A DNA stretch of 64,000 bases, taken from the NCBI RefSeq assembly GCF_046719735.1, contig NZ_JAUTWQ010000001.1, forward strand, positions 496,001 to 560,000, written 5' to 3'. Position 1 is the first letter of the stretch. The number at the start of each line of letters is the position of its first letter. Of this stretch, positions 33,497 through 42,194 are shown piece after piece. Below the pieces are notes generated by a model, which did not search any database, was not told where the DNA came from, and was given only the letters and a program-made list of their open reading frames with translations. The position numbers and the translations under genes were made by a program. This stretch comes from Halobacillus_B rhizosphaerae. GTDB taxonomy: Bacteria > Bacillota > Bacilli > Bacillales > Halobacillaceae.

Positions 33497-33522
33497 CTCT
33501 ATACATAAAATGAGGTGTACAC

Positions 33523-33969
33523 ATGGAAAAGACATTTTTAATGATTAAGCCTGATGGAGTACAACGTAGTCTGGTCGGAGAAATTACCAGTCGTTTTGAA
33601 AAGAAAGGGTTTAAATTAGCTGCGGCAAAGCTAATGGTGATTCCTAACGAACTAGCTGAGAAGCATTATGGGGAACATAAAGAAAGGCCTTTCTTCGGTG
33701 AATTGGTAGAATTCATTACTTCCGGACCGGTTTTTGCAATGGTTTGGGAAGGAGAAGATGTAATTGCTACTGCCAGATTGATGATGGGCGCTACAAATCC
33801 CAAGGACGCTGCACCTGGAACGATTCGTGGAGAGTACGGGGTTATCGTAGGAAAGAACATTATTCACGGTTCTGATTCCCCAGAAAGCGCCGAAAGAGAA
33901 ATTGGCTTGTTTTTTGATGAGAACGAAATCGTAAATTATCAAAAAGATCAATTAAACTGGGTATATTAA
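33523..33969 (+). CDS. ndk: Nucleoside diphosphate kinase
   Basis: A 148-residue enzyme balancing nucleoside triphosphates. The catalytic phospho-histidine is His115 in NIIHGSDSPESAE; the N terminus 'KTFLMIKPDGVQR' is also typical. ATG 33523 follows TGAGGTG. Monocistronic, with its own terminator and a possible cre site. Confidence 0.97.
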   Translation: MEKTFLMIKPDGVQRSLVGEITSRFEKKGFKLAAAKLMVIPNELAEKHYGEHKERPFFGELVEFITSGPVFAMVWEGEDVIATARLMMGATNPKDAAPGTIRGEYGVIVGKNIIHGSDSPESAEREIGLFFDENEIVNYQKDQLNWVY

Positions 33970-33980
33970 TCCCTTACGTG

Positions 33981-34010
33981 GAACCGTCTGTTAATCAGAC
34001 GGTTCTTTTT
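33981..34010 (+). terminator. Terminator of ndk
   Basis: GAACCGTCTG (33981-33990) pairs with CAGACGGTTC (33996-34005), then TTTTT. Confidence 0.93.
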
Positions 34011-34238
34011 ATTGTCCTGGAAAAGATGAAGGAAGGGCTTTAGATAAGGAAGTTGGAAGAGGTCTTATACCTAATTAGGTTTGTTTGCAATAATAAACGG
34101 AGTGGGTCTATTAAATCGCTCTCGTGAACTTGTTCTGAATGGTGTGAAAGGAAACAAAAGGCCCTTGTAATACATTTACAACGGTTCAATCATGAAGTAG
34201 GCTTAAATGGACGAGAATAGGTAAGGAGCTACGGTTAA

Positions 34239-35015
34239 ATGACTAACGATTACGTACAATTTATATCTGGGATTTATAAAAAAACAGGAATCGATCTTTC
34301 TTTATACAAAGAAGCCCAGATGAAGAGGCGACTGACTTCTCTTCGAAATAAACGGGGGCATGCTGAATTTTTTTCTTATTTTGAGGCACTAGGAAAGGAT
34401 TCTATTTTACTAGAAGAACTTTTAGACCGCATGACTATTAATGTATCGGAGTTTTACCGTAACAAAAAAAGGTGGGAAGTATTAGAGAAGAAAGTTTATC
34501 CTTACTTACTGACAAGAAATCGAAAGTTGAAAATATGGAGTGCAGCTTGTTCAACAGGAGAAGAACCTTACACGCTTGCAATAATTCTTAATCAATTTAT
34601 CCCTCTTAGCCATATAGAAATCATTGCTTCAGATTTAGATCCTCTAGCTATTGAAAAGGCGGAAAGAGGGGTCTATCCGGAACGGTCTTTAACTGAAGTA
34701 CCGACTGAAATTAAAACCAAATATTTTGCAAGAATAGGTTCTTCCTCTTACGAAGTTAGTAAGGAAATCAGGCGCTGTGTCACTTTCAAAAAGCATAATT
34801 TACTTGCTGACCGCTATGAAAAGAACTGTGATTTGATCGTTTGCCGAAATGTTCTGATCTATTTTACAGAGGAAGCGAAAAAGATGATCTATTCTAATTT
34901 TAGTAAATCTCTATCGAAAGGCGGAATCTTCTTTGTTGGAAGTACAGAGCAGATCTTCTCTCCCTCAAAATTTGGCTTCCAGGTTTTTGATACTTTTTTC
35001 TATAAAAAGGAATAA
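34239..35015 (+). CDS. cheR: Chemotaxis protein methyltransferase CheR
   Basis: A 258-residue SAM-dependent glutamate O-methyltransferase for chemoreceptors. N-terminal helical CheR_N ('IYKKTGIDLSLYKEAQMKRRL') and catalytic domain with WSAACSTGEEPYTLA and CRNVLIYF. AAGGAG lies 11 bases before ATG 34239. A 220-base non-coding stretch separates it from ndk. It is next to aro genes, as in B. subtilis. Confidence 0.95.
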   Translation: MTNDYVQFISGIYKKTGIDLSLYKEAQMKRRLTSLRNKRGHAEFFSYFEALGKDSILLEELLDRMTINVSEFYRNKKRWEVLEKKVYPYLLTRNRKLKIWSAACSTGEEPYTLAIILNQFIPLSHIEIIASDLDPLAIEKAERGVYPERSLTEVPTEIKTKYFARIGSSSYEVSKEIRRCVTFKKHNLLADRYEKNCDLIVCRNVLIYFTEEAKKMIYSNFSKSLSKGGIFFVGSTEQIFSPSKFGFQVFDTFFYKKE

Positions 35016-35069
35016 GAGAAATGATTTTTAGAAAATTAAATAATTAAAGAACACAAACGACGATGCTTA

Positions 35070-35078
35070 TGATATAGT
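35070..35078 (+). promoter_or_regulatory. Extended -10 promoter of the aro operon
   Basis: TGATATAGT, about 35 bases before aroF. The -35 region is poor. Confidence 0.45.
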
Positions 35079-35113
35079 AGTACGTAAAATTTATTACAGG
35101 AGGTCTTTTGTTC

Positions 35114-36280
35114 ATGCGCTATTTAACCGCGGGCGAATCACATGGTAAACAACTAACAACAATTATTGAAGGGGTACCTTCCCATTTACCGCTTTTCAAA
35201 GAGCAAATTAATGAATCTCTTATCCGTCGTCAAGGCGGCTATGGCCGTGGACGCCGTATGCAGATTGAGAAGGATCTTGTAGATATTACTAGTGGGGTTC
35301 GTCATGGATATACATTAGGTTCACCCATTTCTCTAGTGGTACATAATGATGATTTCAAACATTGGGTAAACATTATGGGAGAGGAACCTCTGGAGGATGA
35401 TGCTGAGGTTAAGAGAACGATTTCAAGACCTCGCCCTGGCCATGCAGATTTAAATGGTGGTTTGAAATATGGACATCGTGACATGAGAAATGTTCTGGAG
35501 AGATCTTCTGCAAGAGAAACCGCTGCACGTGTTGGAGCGGGTGCCGTAGCAAAAGTCCTACTCAGTGAGCTGGGAATAGAAGTTGCCGGCTACGTAAGAG
35601 AGATAGCAGGAATTGTCAGTGATGTAGATGAAACCTTGTCCTTGAAAGAACGCCGGGACATTTCTGAAGCGTCTCCAGTAAGAACATTTGATGAAGAGGC
35701 AGCGGCAAAAATGATGGAAGCCATTGATGCGGCAAAGAAAGATGGAGATTCCATCGGTGGAGTATGTGAAGTCTATGTAGAGGGAATGCCGCCGGGGTTA
35801 GGATCCTATGTGCACTATGATCGTAAACTCGATGGCCGAATTGCGGGCAGTGTGATGAGTATCAATGCATTCAAAGGGGTAGAGTTCGGACTTGGATTTG
35901 AGGCCGCCAGACGCCATGGGAGTGAGGTCCACGATGAAATATTATGGAGTGAAGAACGTGGATATTACCGCCGGACCAATAACTTAGGAGGATTTGAAGG
36001 TGGCATGACGACTGGGATGCCAATTGTTGTCAAGGGGGTAATGAAACCGATACCGACCCTGTACAAGCCGCTGCAGAGTGTAGATATTGATTCTAAAGAA
36101 CCGTTCCAGGCCAGCATTGAAAGGTCCGATTCATGTGCGGTTCCTGCTGCTTCTGTAGTTATGGAACACATTGTAGCATTTGAATTGGCTCGCGCGATTA
36201 CAGAAGAATTCCCAGCAGACTATTTCCCAAGGCTTAAACGAACCGTGGATGACTATCGCAAGGAAGTTCGTGCATTTTAA
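35114..36280 (+). CDS. aroF: Chorismate synthase
   Basis: A 388-residue FMN-requiring enzyme converting EPSP to chorismate. It has the signatures GESHGKQL, RRQGGYGRGRRM, RPRPGHADLNG and SSARETAARVGAGA. ATG 35114 is placed 7 bases after AGGAGGTC; TTG 35108 is too close. It is the first gene of a tight aroF-aroB-aroH-hisC-tyrA-aroA run and shares one base with aroB. B. subtilis naming is used. Confidence 0.96.
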   Translation: MRYLTAGESHGKQLTTIIEGVPSHLPLFKEQINESLIRRQGGYGRGRRMQIEKDLVDITSGVRHGYTLGSPISLVVHNDDFKHWVNIMGEEPLEDDAEVKRTISRPRPGHADLNGGLKYGHRDMRNVLERSSARETAARVGAGAVAKVLLSELGIEVAGYVREIAGIVSDVDETLSLKERRDISEASPVRTFDEEAAAKMMEAIDAAKKDGDSIGGVCEVYVEGMPPGLGSYVHYDRKLDGRIAGSVMSINAFKGVEFGLGFEAARRHGSEVHDEILWSEERGYYRRTNNLGGFEGGMTTGMPIVVKGVMKPIPTLYKPLQSVDIDSKEPFQASIERSDSCAVPAASVVMEHIVAFELARAITEEFPADYFPRLKRTVDDYRKEVRAF

Positions 36281-37362
36281 TGTCTTCTTTACTCATTCAA
36301 TCAAGCACCCATGATTATGAAGTTGCTATTGGATCAGGCATTAGAGGCCGTGTAGAAGAAATTCTCGATAAAGATTATCAAAAGGTGTTAATTATTACTG
36401 ATAGTCAAGTTGCGGATCTATATTTGCAGCAAGTAATAGAAGGCTTTTCCCCTAAAGGTCAAGTGGGAACAGCAGTTGTACCTGCTGGAGAAGCGTCTAA
36501 AAGTATGGAACAGTATCAGTATTTACTAGACGTATGTGTGGAAGAGAGGCTTGACCGAAAATCTCTTATTATCGCTCTTGGGGGAGGAATGATCGGAGAT
36601 TTGGCGGGTTTTGCTGCTTCCACGTATCTAAGAGGCATTGATTTTGTCCAAATGCCTACTACGATTCTTGCCCACGACAGCAGCGTAGGAGGAAAAGTGG
36701 CTATTAATCACCCACAGGGGAAGAATTTAATAGGAAGTTTCTATAACCCTGTTCATGTTATTTATGATATGGAGACGTTATCCAGCTTATCACCAGCAGA
36801 AGTTAGATCAGGTTATGGCGAAGTGGTGAAGCATGGACTCTTAAGTGATCCGAAGTGGCTGGATGAACTGCTCCAGCAGGATTTAACTCAACTATCGAAA
36901 GACCAGATTGCGAAAGATCTTGCAAAGGGGATTCGAGTAAAAGCGAACCTTGTAGAACAGGATGAGCGGGAAGCGGGAGTAAGAAAATATTTAAATCTCG
37001 GGCATACTTTAGCTCATTCAATCGAGGCTGAATTGGGTTATGGAGATATCACTCACGGGGAAGCCGTCGCCATTGGAATTTGGTTTGCTTTAAAGTTGAG
37101 TAAAAAGAAATTTCAAACAGATTTACCAGTAAAAGATTATGTTAACTGGATTATTCGAAACCATTTTCCAGTAGATAAACTCAATAAACTAGACTGCAAC
37201 TCATTAATCAACCGTATGAAACGGGATAAAAAAACCGTGCACGAGGTTATTAATTATGTATTGCTTACAGATACGGGTTTTCCTTGTATCGAACCGTTAC
37301 AGGACGAAGAATTATTGCAGGAGCTGAATGATTTTCTAAAAGAGGTGAGGCGTCATGATTAG
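36280..37362 (+). CDS. aroB: 3-dehydroquinate synthase
   Basis: A 360-residue NAD- and metal-dependent enzyme, second step of the shikimate pathway. It has the NAD/substrate motif ALGGGMIGDLAGFAAS, the FVQMPTT motif, and metal-ligand histidines in LGHTLAHSIE and THGEAVAIG. Its 3' end overlaps aroH by 8 bases. Confidence 0.96.
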   Translation: MSSLLIQSSTHDYEVAIGSGIRGRVEEILDKDYQKVLIITDSQVADLYLQQVIEGFSPKGQVGTAVVPAGEASKSMEQYQYLLDVCVEERLDRKSLIIALGGGMIGDLAGFAASTYLRGIDFVQMPTTILAHDSSVGGKVAINHPQGKNLIGSFYNPVHVIYDMETLSSLSPAEVRSGYGEVVKHGLLSDPKWLDELLQQDLTQLSKDQIAKDLAKGIRVKANLVEQDEREAGVRKYLNLGHTLAHSIEAELGYGDITHGEAVAIGIWFALKLSKKKFQTDLPVKDYVNWIIRNHFPVDKLNKLDCNSLINRMKRDKKTVHEVINYVLLTDTGFPCIEPLQDEELLQELNDFLKEVRRHD

Positions 37363-37726
37363 AGGAGTAAGAGGAGCCACATCAGTTCGGGCTAATCAAG
37401 CAGAAGAAATAGTCGAACGCTCCTTTCATTTAGTGAAAGAGATCGTTAACGTAAATCATATTAAGCCAGAACATGTAGTTAGTGTCTATTTTACAGCAAC
37501 AGAAGATTTGAATGATGCCTTTCCTGCTAAATCCCTCCGTAGACTGGAAGGTTGGACCCATGTTCCCGTAATGTGTATGCGGGAAATCAATGTTCCTAAC
37601 AGTCTGCCGCGGTGTATACGCGTCATGATAACTGTTCAGACAGATAAAAATCAAAAAGAAATACAGCATATTTATCATCATGAAGCTAAACAACTGAGAC
37701 CTGATTTACAGAGTGGAGAGGAGTAG
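37355..37726 (+). CDS. aroH: Chorismate mutase, AroH type
   Basis: A 123-residue monofunctional trimeric chorismate mutase converting chorismate to prephenate. Active-site residues are visible: Arg in RGVRGAT near the N terminus, the Glu in MCMREINV, and the Arg in CIRVMI. In B. subtilis the trp operon follows; here hisC follows directly. Confidence 0.95.
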   Translation: MIRGVRGATSVRANQAEEIVERSFHLVKEIVNVNHIKPEHVVSVYFTATEDLNDAFPAKSLRRLEGWTHVPVMCMREINVPNSLPRCIRVMITVQTDKNQKEIQHIYHHEAKQLRPDLQSGEE

Positions 37727-37730
37727 TCTT

Positions 37731-38834
37731 ATGAAAGCGAAGGATATACTTAAACAAATGACCCCCTATAAGCCTGGAAAGCAAATTGAAGAGGTGAAAC
37801 AGGAATATGGGTTAGATCGCATCGTTAAACTCGCTTCTAATGAAAATCCTAATGGTTTTTCTTCAACCGTAAAGAAAGAATTGCCGAAATTAATTTCCAG
37901 CCTCGAAATCTATCCTGATGGATATGCAGCTTCGCTCCGCAAGAAAGTAGCAGGATTCATCAGCGTAGATCCTGACCAGCTGATTTTTGGTAATGGTTCA
38001 GATGAAATTGTCCAAATTATCTGCCGAGCGTTTCTTGAAACAGGATCGAATACAGTGATGGCGGCGCCGACCTTTCCGCAATACCGGCATAATGCATTAA
38101 TTGAAGGGGCGGAAGTGCGTCAAGTCCCACTGCAGGACGGGCATCATGACTTAGATGAAATGCTTGCCCAGATCGATGATCAAACAAGAGTGCTGTGGTT
38201 GTGTACACCAAATAACCCAACAGGGGTTCATATTAACCATCAAAACCTTACTGCCTTTATGGAAGAGTGTCCTGATCATGTGTTAGTAGTCATAGACGAA
38301 GCTTATTATGAATACTTGGAAGCCGACGATGCTTTTAACAGCTTGTCTGCGTTAGATGAATATGCAAATCTAGTTGTATTGCGAACATTCTCTAAAGCTT
38401 ACGGTCTTGCAGGTCTTAGAATTGGTTACGGAGTGGCAAGTAAAGAAATTATCCAAATCCTTGAACCTGCCAGAGAACCTTTTAACACTTCGACCATTGC
38501 TCAGGCGGCTGCCATATTGGCCATTGATGATCAGGACTTTATTCAAAAATCCGTAAACGAAAACCATAAGAATAAACGCGCTTTAATGGAATTTTGTGAT
38601 GCAAATGGGATCGGCTATTATGATACTCAGGCAAATTTTCTATTAATACATTTGCCGATGAGCGGCGACGAAATGTTCGAGCATCTGCTTTCTAAAGGAT
38701 TTATAGTCCGCTCTGGAGAGGCATTAGGTCTTCCTGACACGATTCGCCTTACGATTGGGAAAGCGGAAGATATGGAACAAATTCAAGAGGCGATGCTGCA
38801 AAAGATTGCGGCTCAAGTATCCGGTGAGCGTTAA
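37731..38834 (+). CDS. hisC: Histidinol-phosphate / aromatic aminotransferase
   Basis: A 367-residue PLP enzyme of aminotransferase class I/II. The PLP lysine lies in TFSKAYGLAGLRIGYG, with NNPTG-type CTPNNPTGVH before it. In Bacillus HisC also transaminates phenylpyruvate and hydroxyphenylpyruvate, which explains its place between aroH and tyrA. ATG 37731 follows GGAGAGGAG; the GTG 37713 inside aroH is not used. It shares one base with tyrA. Confidence 0.94.
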   Translation: MKAKDILKQMTPYKPGKQIEEVKQEYGLDRIVKLASNENPNGFSSTVKKELPKLISSLEIYPDGYAASLRKKVAGFISVDPDQLIFGNGSDEIVQIICRAFLETGSNTVMAAPTFPQYRHNALIEGAEVRQVPLQDGHHDLDEMLAQIDDQTRVLWLCTPNNPTGVHINHQNLTAFMEECPDHVLVVIDEAYYEYLEADDAFNSLSALDEYANLVVLRTFSKAYGLAGLRIGYGVASKEIIQILEPAREPFNTSTIAQAAAILAIDDQDFIQKSVNENHKNKRALMEFCDANGIGYYDTQANFLLIHLPMSGDEMFEHLLSKGFIVRSGEALGLPDTIRLTIGKAEDMEQIQEAMLQKIAAQVSGER

Positions 38835-39934
38835 TGAAGCAGCAAGTATTTATTGTCGGTTTAGGTCTAATAGGCGGCTCTTTAGCGATGAATCTTGCCA
38901 AAAAGCAGGATGTATGGCTGATTGGAATGGATCATGACTCGGATACCCAGCAGATGGCGAAAAAGCAGGGGGTTATTCAGGAGATCGCAGAGAGCTTTGA
39001 ACAAGGGGTACAGCAAGCAGATGTCTTAGTACTTGCCACTCCTATTTCTATTACGATCGATTACTTAAACGCATTAAGTGAACTAGTTTTGAAAAAAAAG
39101 CTGATTGTTACAGATGTATCTTCCGTGAAAAATAACGTATTAAAAACTGCAGACAAGCTTTCTGATCCTCTTGTCTCCTTCGTTGGCGGGCACCCGATGG
39201 CTGGATCGCATAAACAGGGATATACGGCAGCCAAGCCGCATTTGTTTGAGAATGCCATCTATGTACTTACACCCGCTCAACATGCTGGAGAGGAAGAAGC
39301 AAACTTTTTGAAAGAATTATTTTCCGAAACTGGGGCTCGGTTTCTAATTTTCTCTACGAAAGAACATGATGAAATGACGGCTGTTATTTCTCATTTTCCT
39401 CACATTATTGCTTCCTCCTTAGTACATCAAGCCAGAAGCTGGCAGGAGACACATCCTTATCTTGAGCAGTTAGCTGCCGGAGGTTTTAAAGATATTACCC
39501 GGATTGCCTCTAGTAACCCTAAACTATGGCAGGATATTTTCTTTCAGAACCGCACCTTAATGATTTCTATGCTTGATGACTGGATAGGTGAGATGAGAAA
39601 AGTGCAATCTTATTTGGAAGAAGAGCAGAGTGAACATACGTATGACTATTTACTAAAAGCCAAGCAGTATCGAGATGGTTTACCAGTCAGGGAAAAGGGA
39701 GCGATCCCTGCCTTCCACGATCTCTATGTTGATATTCATGACCAGCCAGGGGCGATACATGACGTGATCGGACTGCTTGCGAAAGATTCAATTAGTATTA
39801 AAAATATTCAAATCCTTGAGATTAGAGAAGGGATTACCGGGGTTCTCCGTATCAGCTTTTCTACTAGTGAGGAACAACTAGAAAGTAAACATTTATTAGA
39901 AGACAGACAATATGAAGTAATGGTAGAGCAGTAA
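38834..39934 (+). CDS. tyrA: Prephenate dehydrogenase with ACT domain
   Basis: A 366-residue NAD-dependent enzyme for tyrosine synthesis. The NAD fold VGLGLIGGSLAM is at the N terminus, and the catalytic-region histidine lies in GGHPMAGSHKQG. A C-terminal ACT domain (from about 295, 'YVDIHDQPGAIHDVIGLLA') probably gives feedback control by tyrosine. It is coupled to hisC by the overlap TAATG. Confidence 0.95.
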   Translation: MKQQVFIVGLGLIGGSLAMNLAKKQDVWLIGMDHDSDTQQMAKKQGVIQEIAESFEQGVQQADVLVLATPISITIDYLNALSELVLKKKLIVTDVSSVKNNVLKTADKLSDPLVSFVGGHPMAGSHKQGYTAAKPHLFENAIYVLTPAQHAGEEEANFLKELFSETGARFLIFSTKEHDEMTAVISHFPHIIASSLVHQARSWQETHPYLEQLAAGGFKDITRIASSNPKLWQDIFFQNRTLMISMLDDWIGEMRKVQSYLEEEQSEHTYDYLLKAKQYRDGLPVREKGAIPAFHDLYVDIHDQPGAIHDVIGLLAKDSISIKNIQILEIREGITGVLRISFSTSEEQLESKHLLEDRQYEVMVEQ

Positions 39935-39952
39935 AACGAGGAGGGTGTATTC

Positions 39953-41239
39953 ATGTCTTCAGTAGAACTTGTGCCAGTTACCAAAGGACTTCAGGGAGTT
40001 ATAGAGGTTCCTGGAGATAAGTCCATTTCTCATAGATCCGTCATTTTCGCCTCTCTTAGTGAGGGAACTTCAAAAATCACAAATTTTCTAACCGGGGAAG
40101 ATTGCTTAAGAACTGTAGAAGTGTTTAGAAACTTTGGCGTAGAGATTGAACGGGAAGAGGATACTTTAGTTGTACATGGAAAAGGAATAGCTTCCTTAAA
40201 GGAGCCTATCTCGCCTTTAAACTTTGGGAATTCTGGCACTACAGCCAGGTTAATGAGTGGGGTGCTGGCAGGTCTTCCTTATTTCTCCACGGCATATGGA
40301 GATGCTTCATTGTCTAAAAGACCCATGGATCGAGTCGTTATGCCTCTCAAGGAAATGGGAGCGGAAATAAGCGGCAGACAGGAAGCATCATACCTGCCTC
40401 TTGCATTTGCTGGTACTACTTTAACTGGTAAAGTTCATCATATGACCATAAAGAGCGCGCAAGTGAAATCAGCCTTATTACTCGCTGGTTTATTAGCTGA
40501 AGGAACCACTACTGTTATCGAAAATGGCAGGACAAGAAATCACACGGAAATGCTTTTGCCGCAGTTTGGAGTGGAAGTAAGCATTGAAGGCAGCGAGATC
40601 CATATTGAAGGCGGACAACAGCCGCAAGCTTCAGAGTTACGAGTTCCGGGGGATATTTCTTCTGCTGCTTTTTTCTTAACAGCTGCAGCTATTACACCTG
40701 ATAGTGAATTAATCATTAAGAACGTCGGGTTGAATCCCACACGCAATGGAGTGATTCAGGCGTTGGAATTGATGGGAGCAGAAATCGAAGCAGTTCCCCA
40801 TACTTATATTGGGAAAGAGCCTGTCGGTGATATAAAGGTTTCTTACAGCATTTTAAATGCCATCACTCTTGAAGGCGATTTAATTGCTAATCTGATTGAT
40901 GAAATACCTATTATTGCTTTAGCAGCAACTCAAGCGGAAGGGACCACGGTAGTTAAGGATGCGAAGGAACTCCGTGTCAAAGAGACAGACCGCGTTGAAG
41001 CAGTGGCGTATAATTTAAACCAGCTGGGAGCGAAGGTAGAAACAAGAGAAGACGGTCTGGTTATTCATGGTCCAACCCCTTTACATGGAGGGGAAGTAGA
41101 TTCCTATGGTGATCACCGGATAGGCATGATGGGAGCGATTGCTTCTCTCATTTCAACAGCACCTGTTACGATTAAAGATAAAGATTGTATCAACATATCC
41201 TATCCCAATTTCTTTGATCATCTGTACCAGGTTCTTTAA
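39953..41239 (+). CDS. aroA: 3-phosphoshikimate 1-carboxyvinyltransferase (EPSP synthase)
   Basis: A 428-residue enzyme joining PEP and shikimate-3-phosphate (named aroE in B. subtilis). It has GDKSISHRSVIFASL, GNSGTTARLMSGVLAG, IKSAQVKSALLLAG and a C-terminal KETDR with DHRIGM. The GNSGT version of the PEP loop has Thr-Ala-Arg as in class II Gram-positive enzymes. It is the last pathway gene in the cluster. Confidence 0.96.
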   Translation: MSSVELVPVTKGLQGVIEVPGDKSISHRSVIFASLSEGTSKITNFLTGEDCLRTVEVFRNFGVEIEREEDTLVVHGKGIASLKEPISPLNFGNSGTTARLMSGVLAGLPYFSTAYGDASLSKRPMDRVVMPLKEMGAEISGRQEASYLPLAFAGTTLTGKVHHMTIKSAQVKSALLLAGLLAEGTTTVIENGRTRNHTEMLLPQFGVEVSIEGSEIHIEGGQQPQASELRVPGDISSAAFFLTAAAITPDSELIIKNVGLNPTRNGVIQALELMGAEIEAVPHTYIGKEPVGDIKVSYSILNAITLEGDLIANLIDEIPIIALAATQAEGTTVVKDAKELRVKETDRVEAVAYNLNQLGAKVETREDGLVIHGPTPLHGGEVDSYGDHRIGMMGAIASLISTAPVTIKDKDCINISYPNFFDHLYQVL

Positions 41240-41302
41240 AATAATTTCATAGATTCTCAGTTGCTCTCATACGATATAAAAAACCTGTTGGAGGTTTTGA
41301 GT

Positions 41303-42175
41303 ATGGGAGCTTATTGGTTCAGTTCTTTTATGGATGAAGGCGAGCAGTTTAGGTTTGGAGAATTGATAGTACATGAAGATCATTTTATTAGAGATGCTAT
41401 TGGTCAGGGTCACCTGCGTAAGATGAATAGTGATGGTTTTATTGCTGCCCCTGGATATGTGATGGTAGATTATGCTGCTCCCATATCTACATCCTCTTCT
41501 AGAATTACCGCATGTGAAGATTATATTAGAAGAGGATGTACTCAGCTGCTGATTCAACATCCAGTTAACAGCATACGCCGCTATCGAACAATTTATCACA
41601 GTTTTTTAGCAGAACTTGGTCAGCTTCCAGTAGATTACATGATCGTTCCCGTTATAACCTCTTCTCTCGTGACGCCTGATATGATTCGGTTCTTTGCAAG
41701 GGAACGCTGTCCATTCATCCAAATCGAATTAGATACGGCTGTCGATCTGGAAGAGGTTGCGTGGGAGTGGTTAGTCCAAGCTCAGTCTTTACTGCGAATT
41801 CCTTTCTCAATTGTTGTCAAAAAAGAGGAAAATTCCGAGTATATTATCAATCATTTATGGCCTAAAAAATGTGCGCAATATGGTATGATTAAATTAACAG
41901 ATCCTCAATTGGAAGAAAGAGTTACTCCCCAGAATTTGAGGGATACAGGAATTTTTCCTAATAAGGGCGGATTTAAGCCAGGCGGGTATGCAGACTATAA
42001 CCTGTTTTGGCAGGAGGAAGATCAGATAGTTGATGGACAAGACCAATTCATTTATCATGGGGCTGTTCCTGATATTACCGTTATGCGCGGAATGGTGCTC
42101 CAGGTAAATCAGGAAGTAACGGCCAACTATCAAGGAAAGCAGCAGAAAGTATCGATTTATAAGCATTTTGTGTAA
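41303..42175 (+). CDS. Degenerate amidohydrolase/dihydroorotase-like protein
   Basis: A 290-residue protein with no confident family name. The N terminus resembles the beta-sandwich of amidohydrolases. 'APGYVMVDYAAP' (49-60) sits where 'PGxVDxHxH' is expected, but the two metal histidines are replaced (Asp-Tyr-Ala). The C terminus ('IFPNKGGFKPGGYADYNLFW', then 'VMRGMVLQVNQ') closely follows the ending of dihydroorotase/hydantoinase. The barrel is shortened by over 100 residues. It is probably a non-catalytic relative. ATG 41303 is fixed by GGAGG at 41290-41294. It lies between aroA and ypiA, where B. subtilis has no gene. Confidence 0.65.
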   Translation: MGAYWFSSFMDEGEQFRFGELIVHEDHFIRDAIGQGHLRKMNSDGFIAAPGYVMVDYAAPISTSSSRITACEDYIRRGCTQLLIQHPVNSIRRYRTIYHSFLAELGQLPVDYMIVPVITSSLVTPDMIRFFARERCPFIQIELDTAVDLEEVAWEWLVQAQSLLRIPFSIVVKKEENSEYIINHLWPKKCAQYGMIKLTDPQLEERVTPQNLRDTGIFPNKGGFKPGGYADYNLFWQEEDQIVDGQDQFIYHGAVPDITVMRGMVLQVNQEVTANYQGKQQKVSIYKHFV

Positions 42176-42194
42176 GACTAGAAAGGATGTCATC

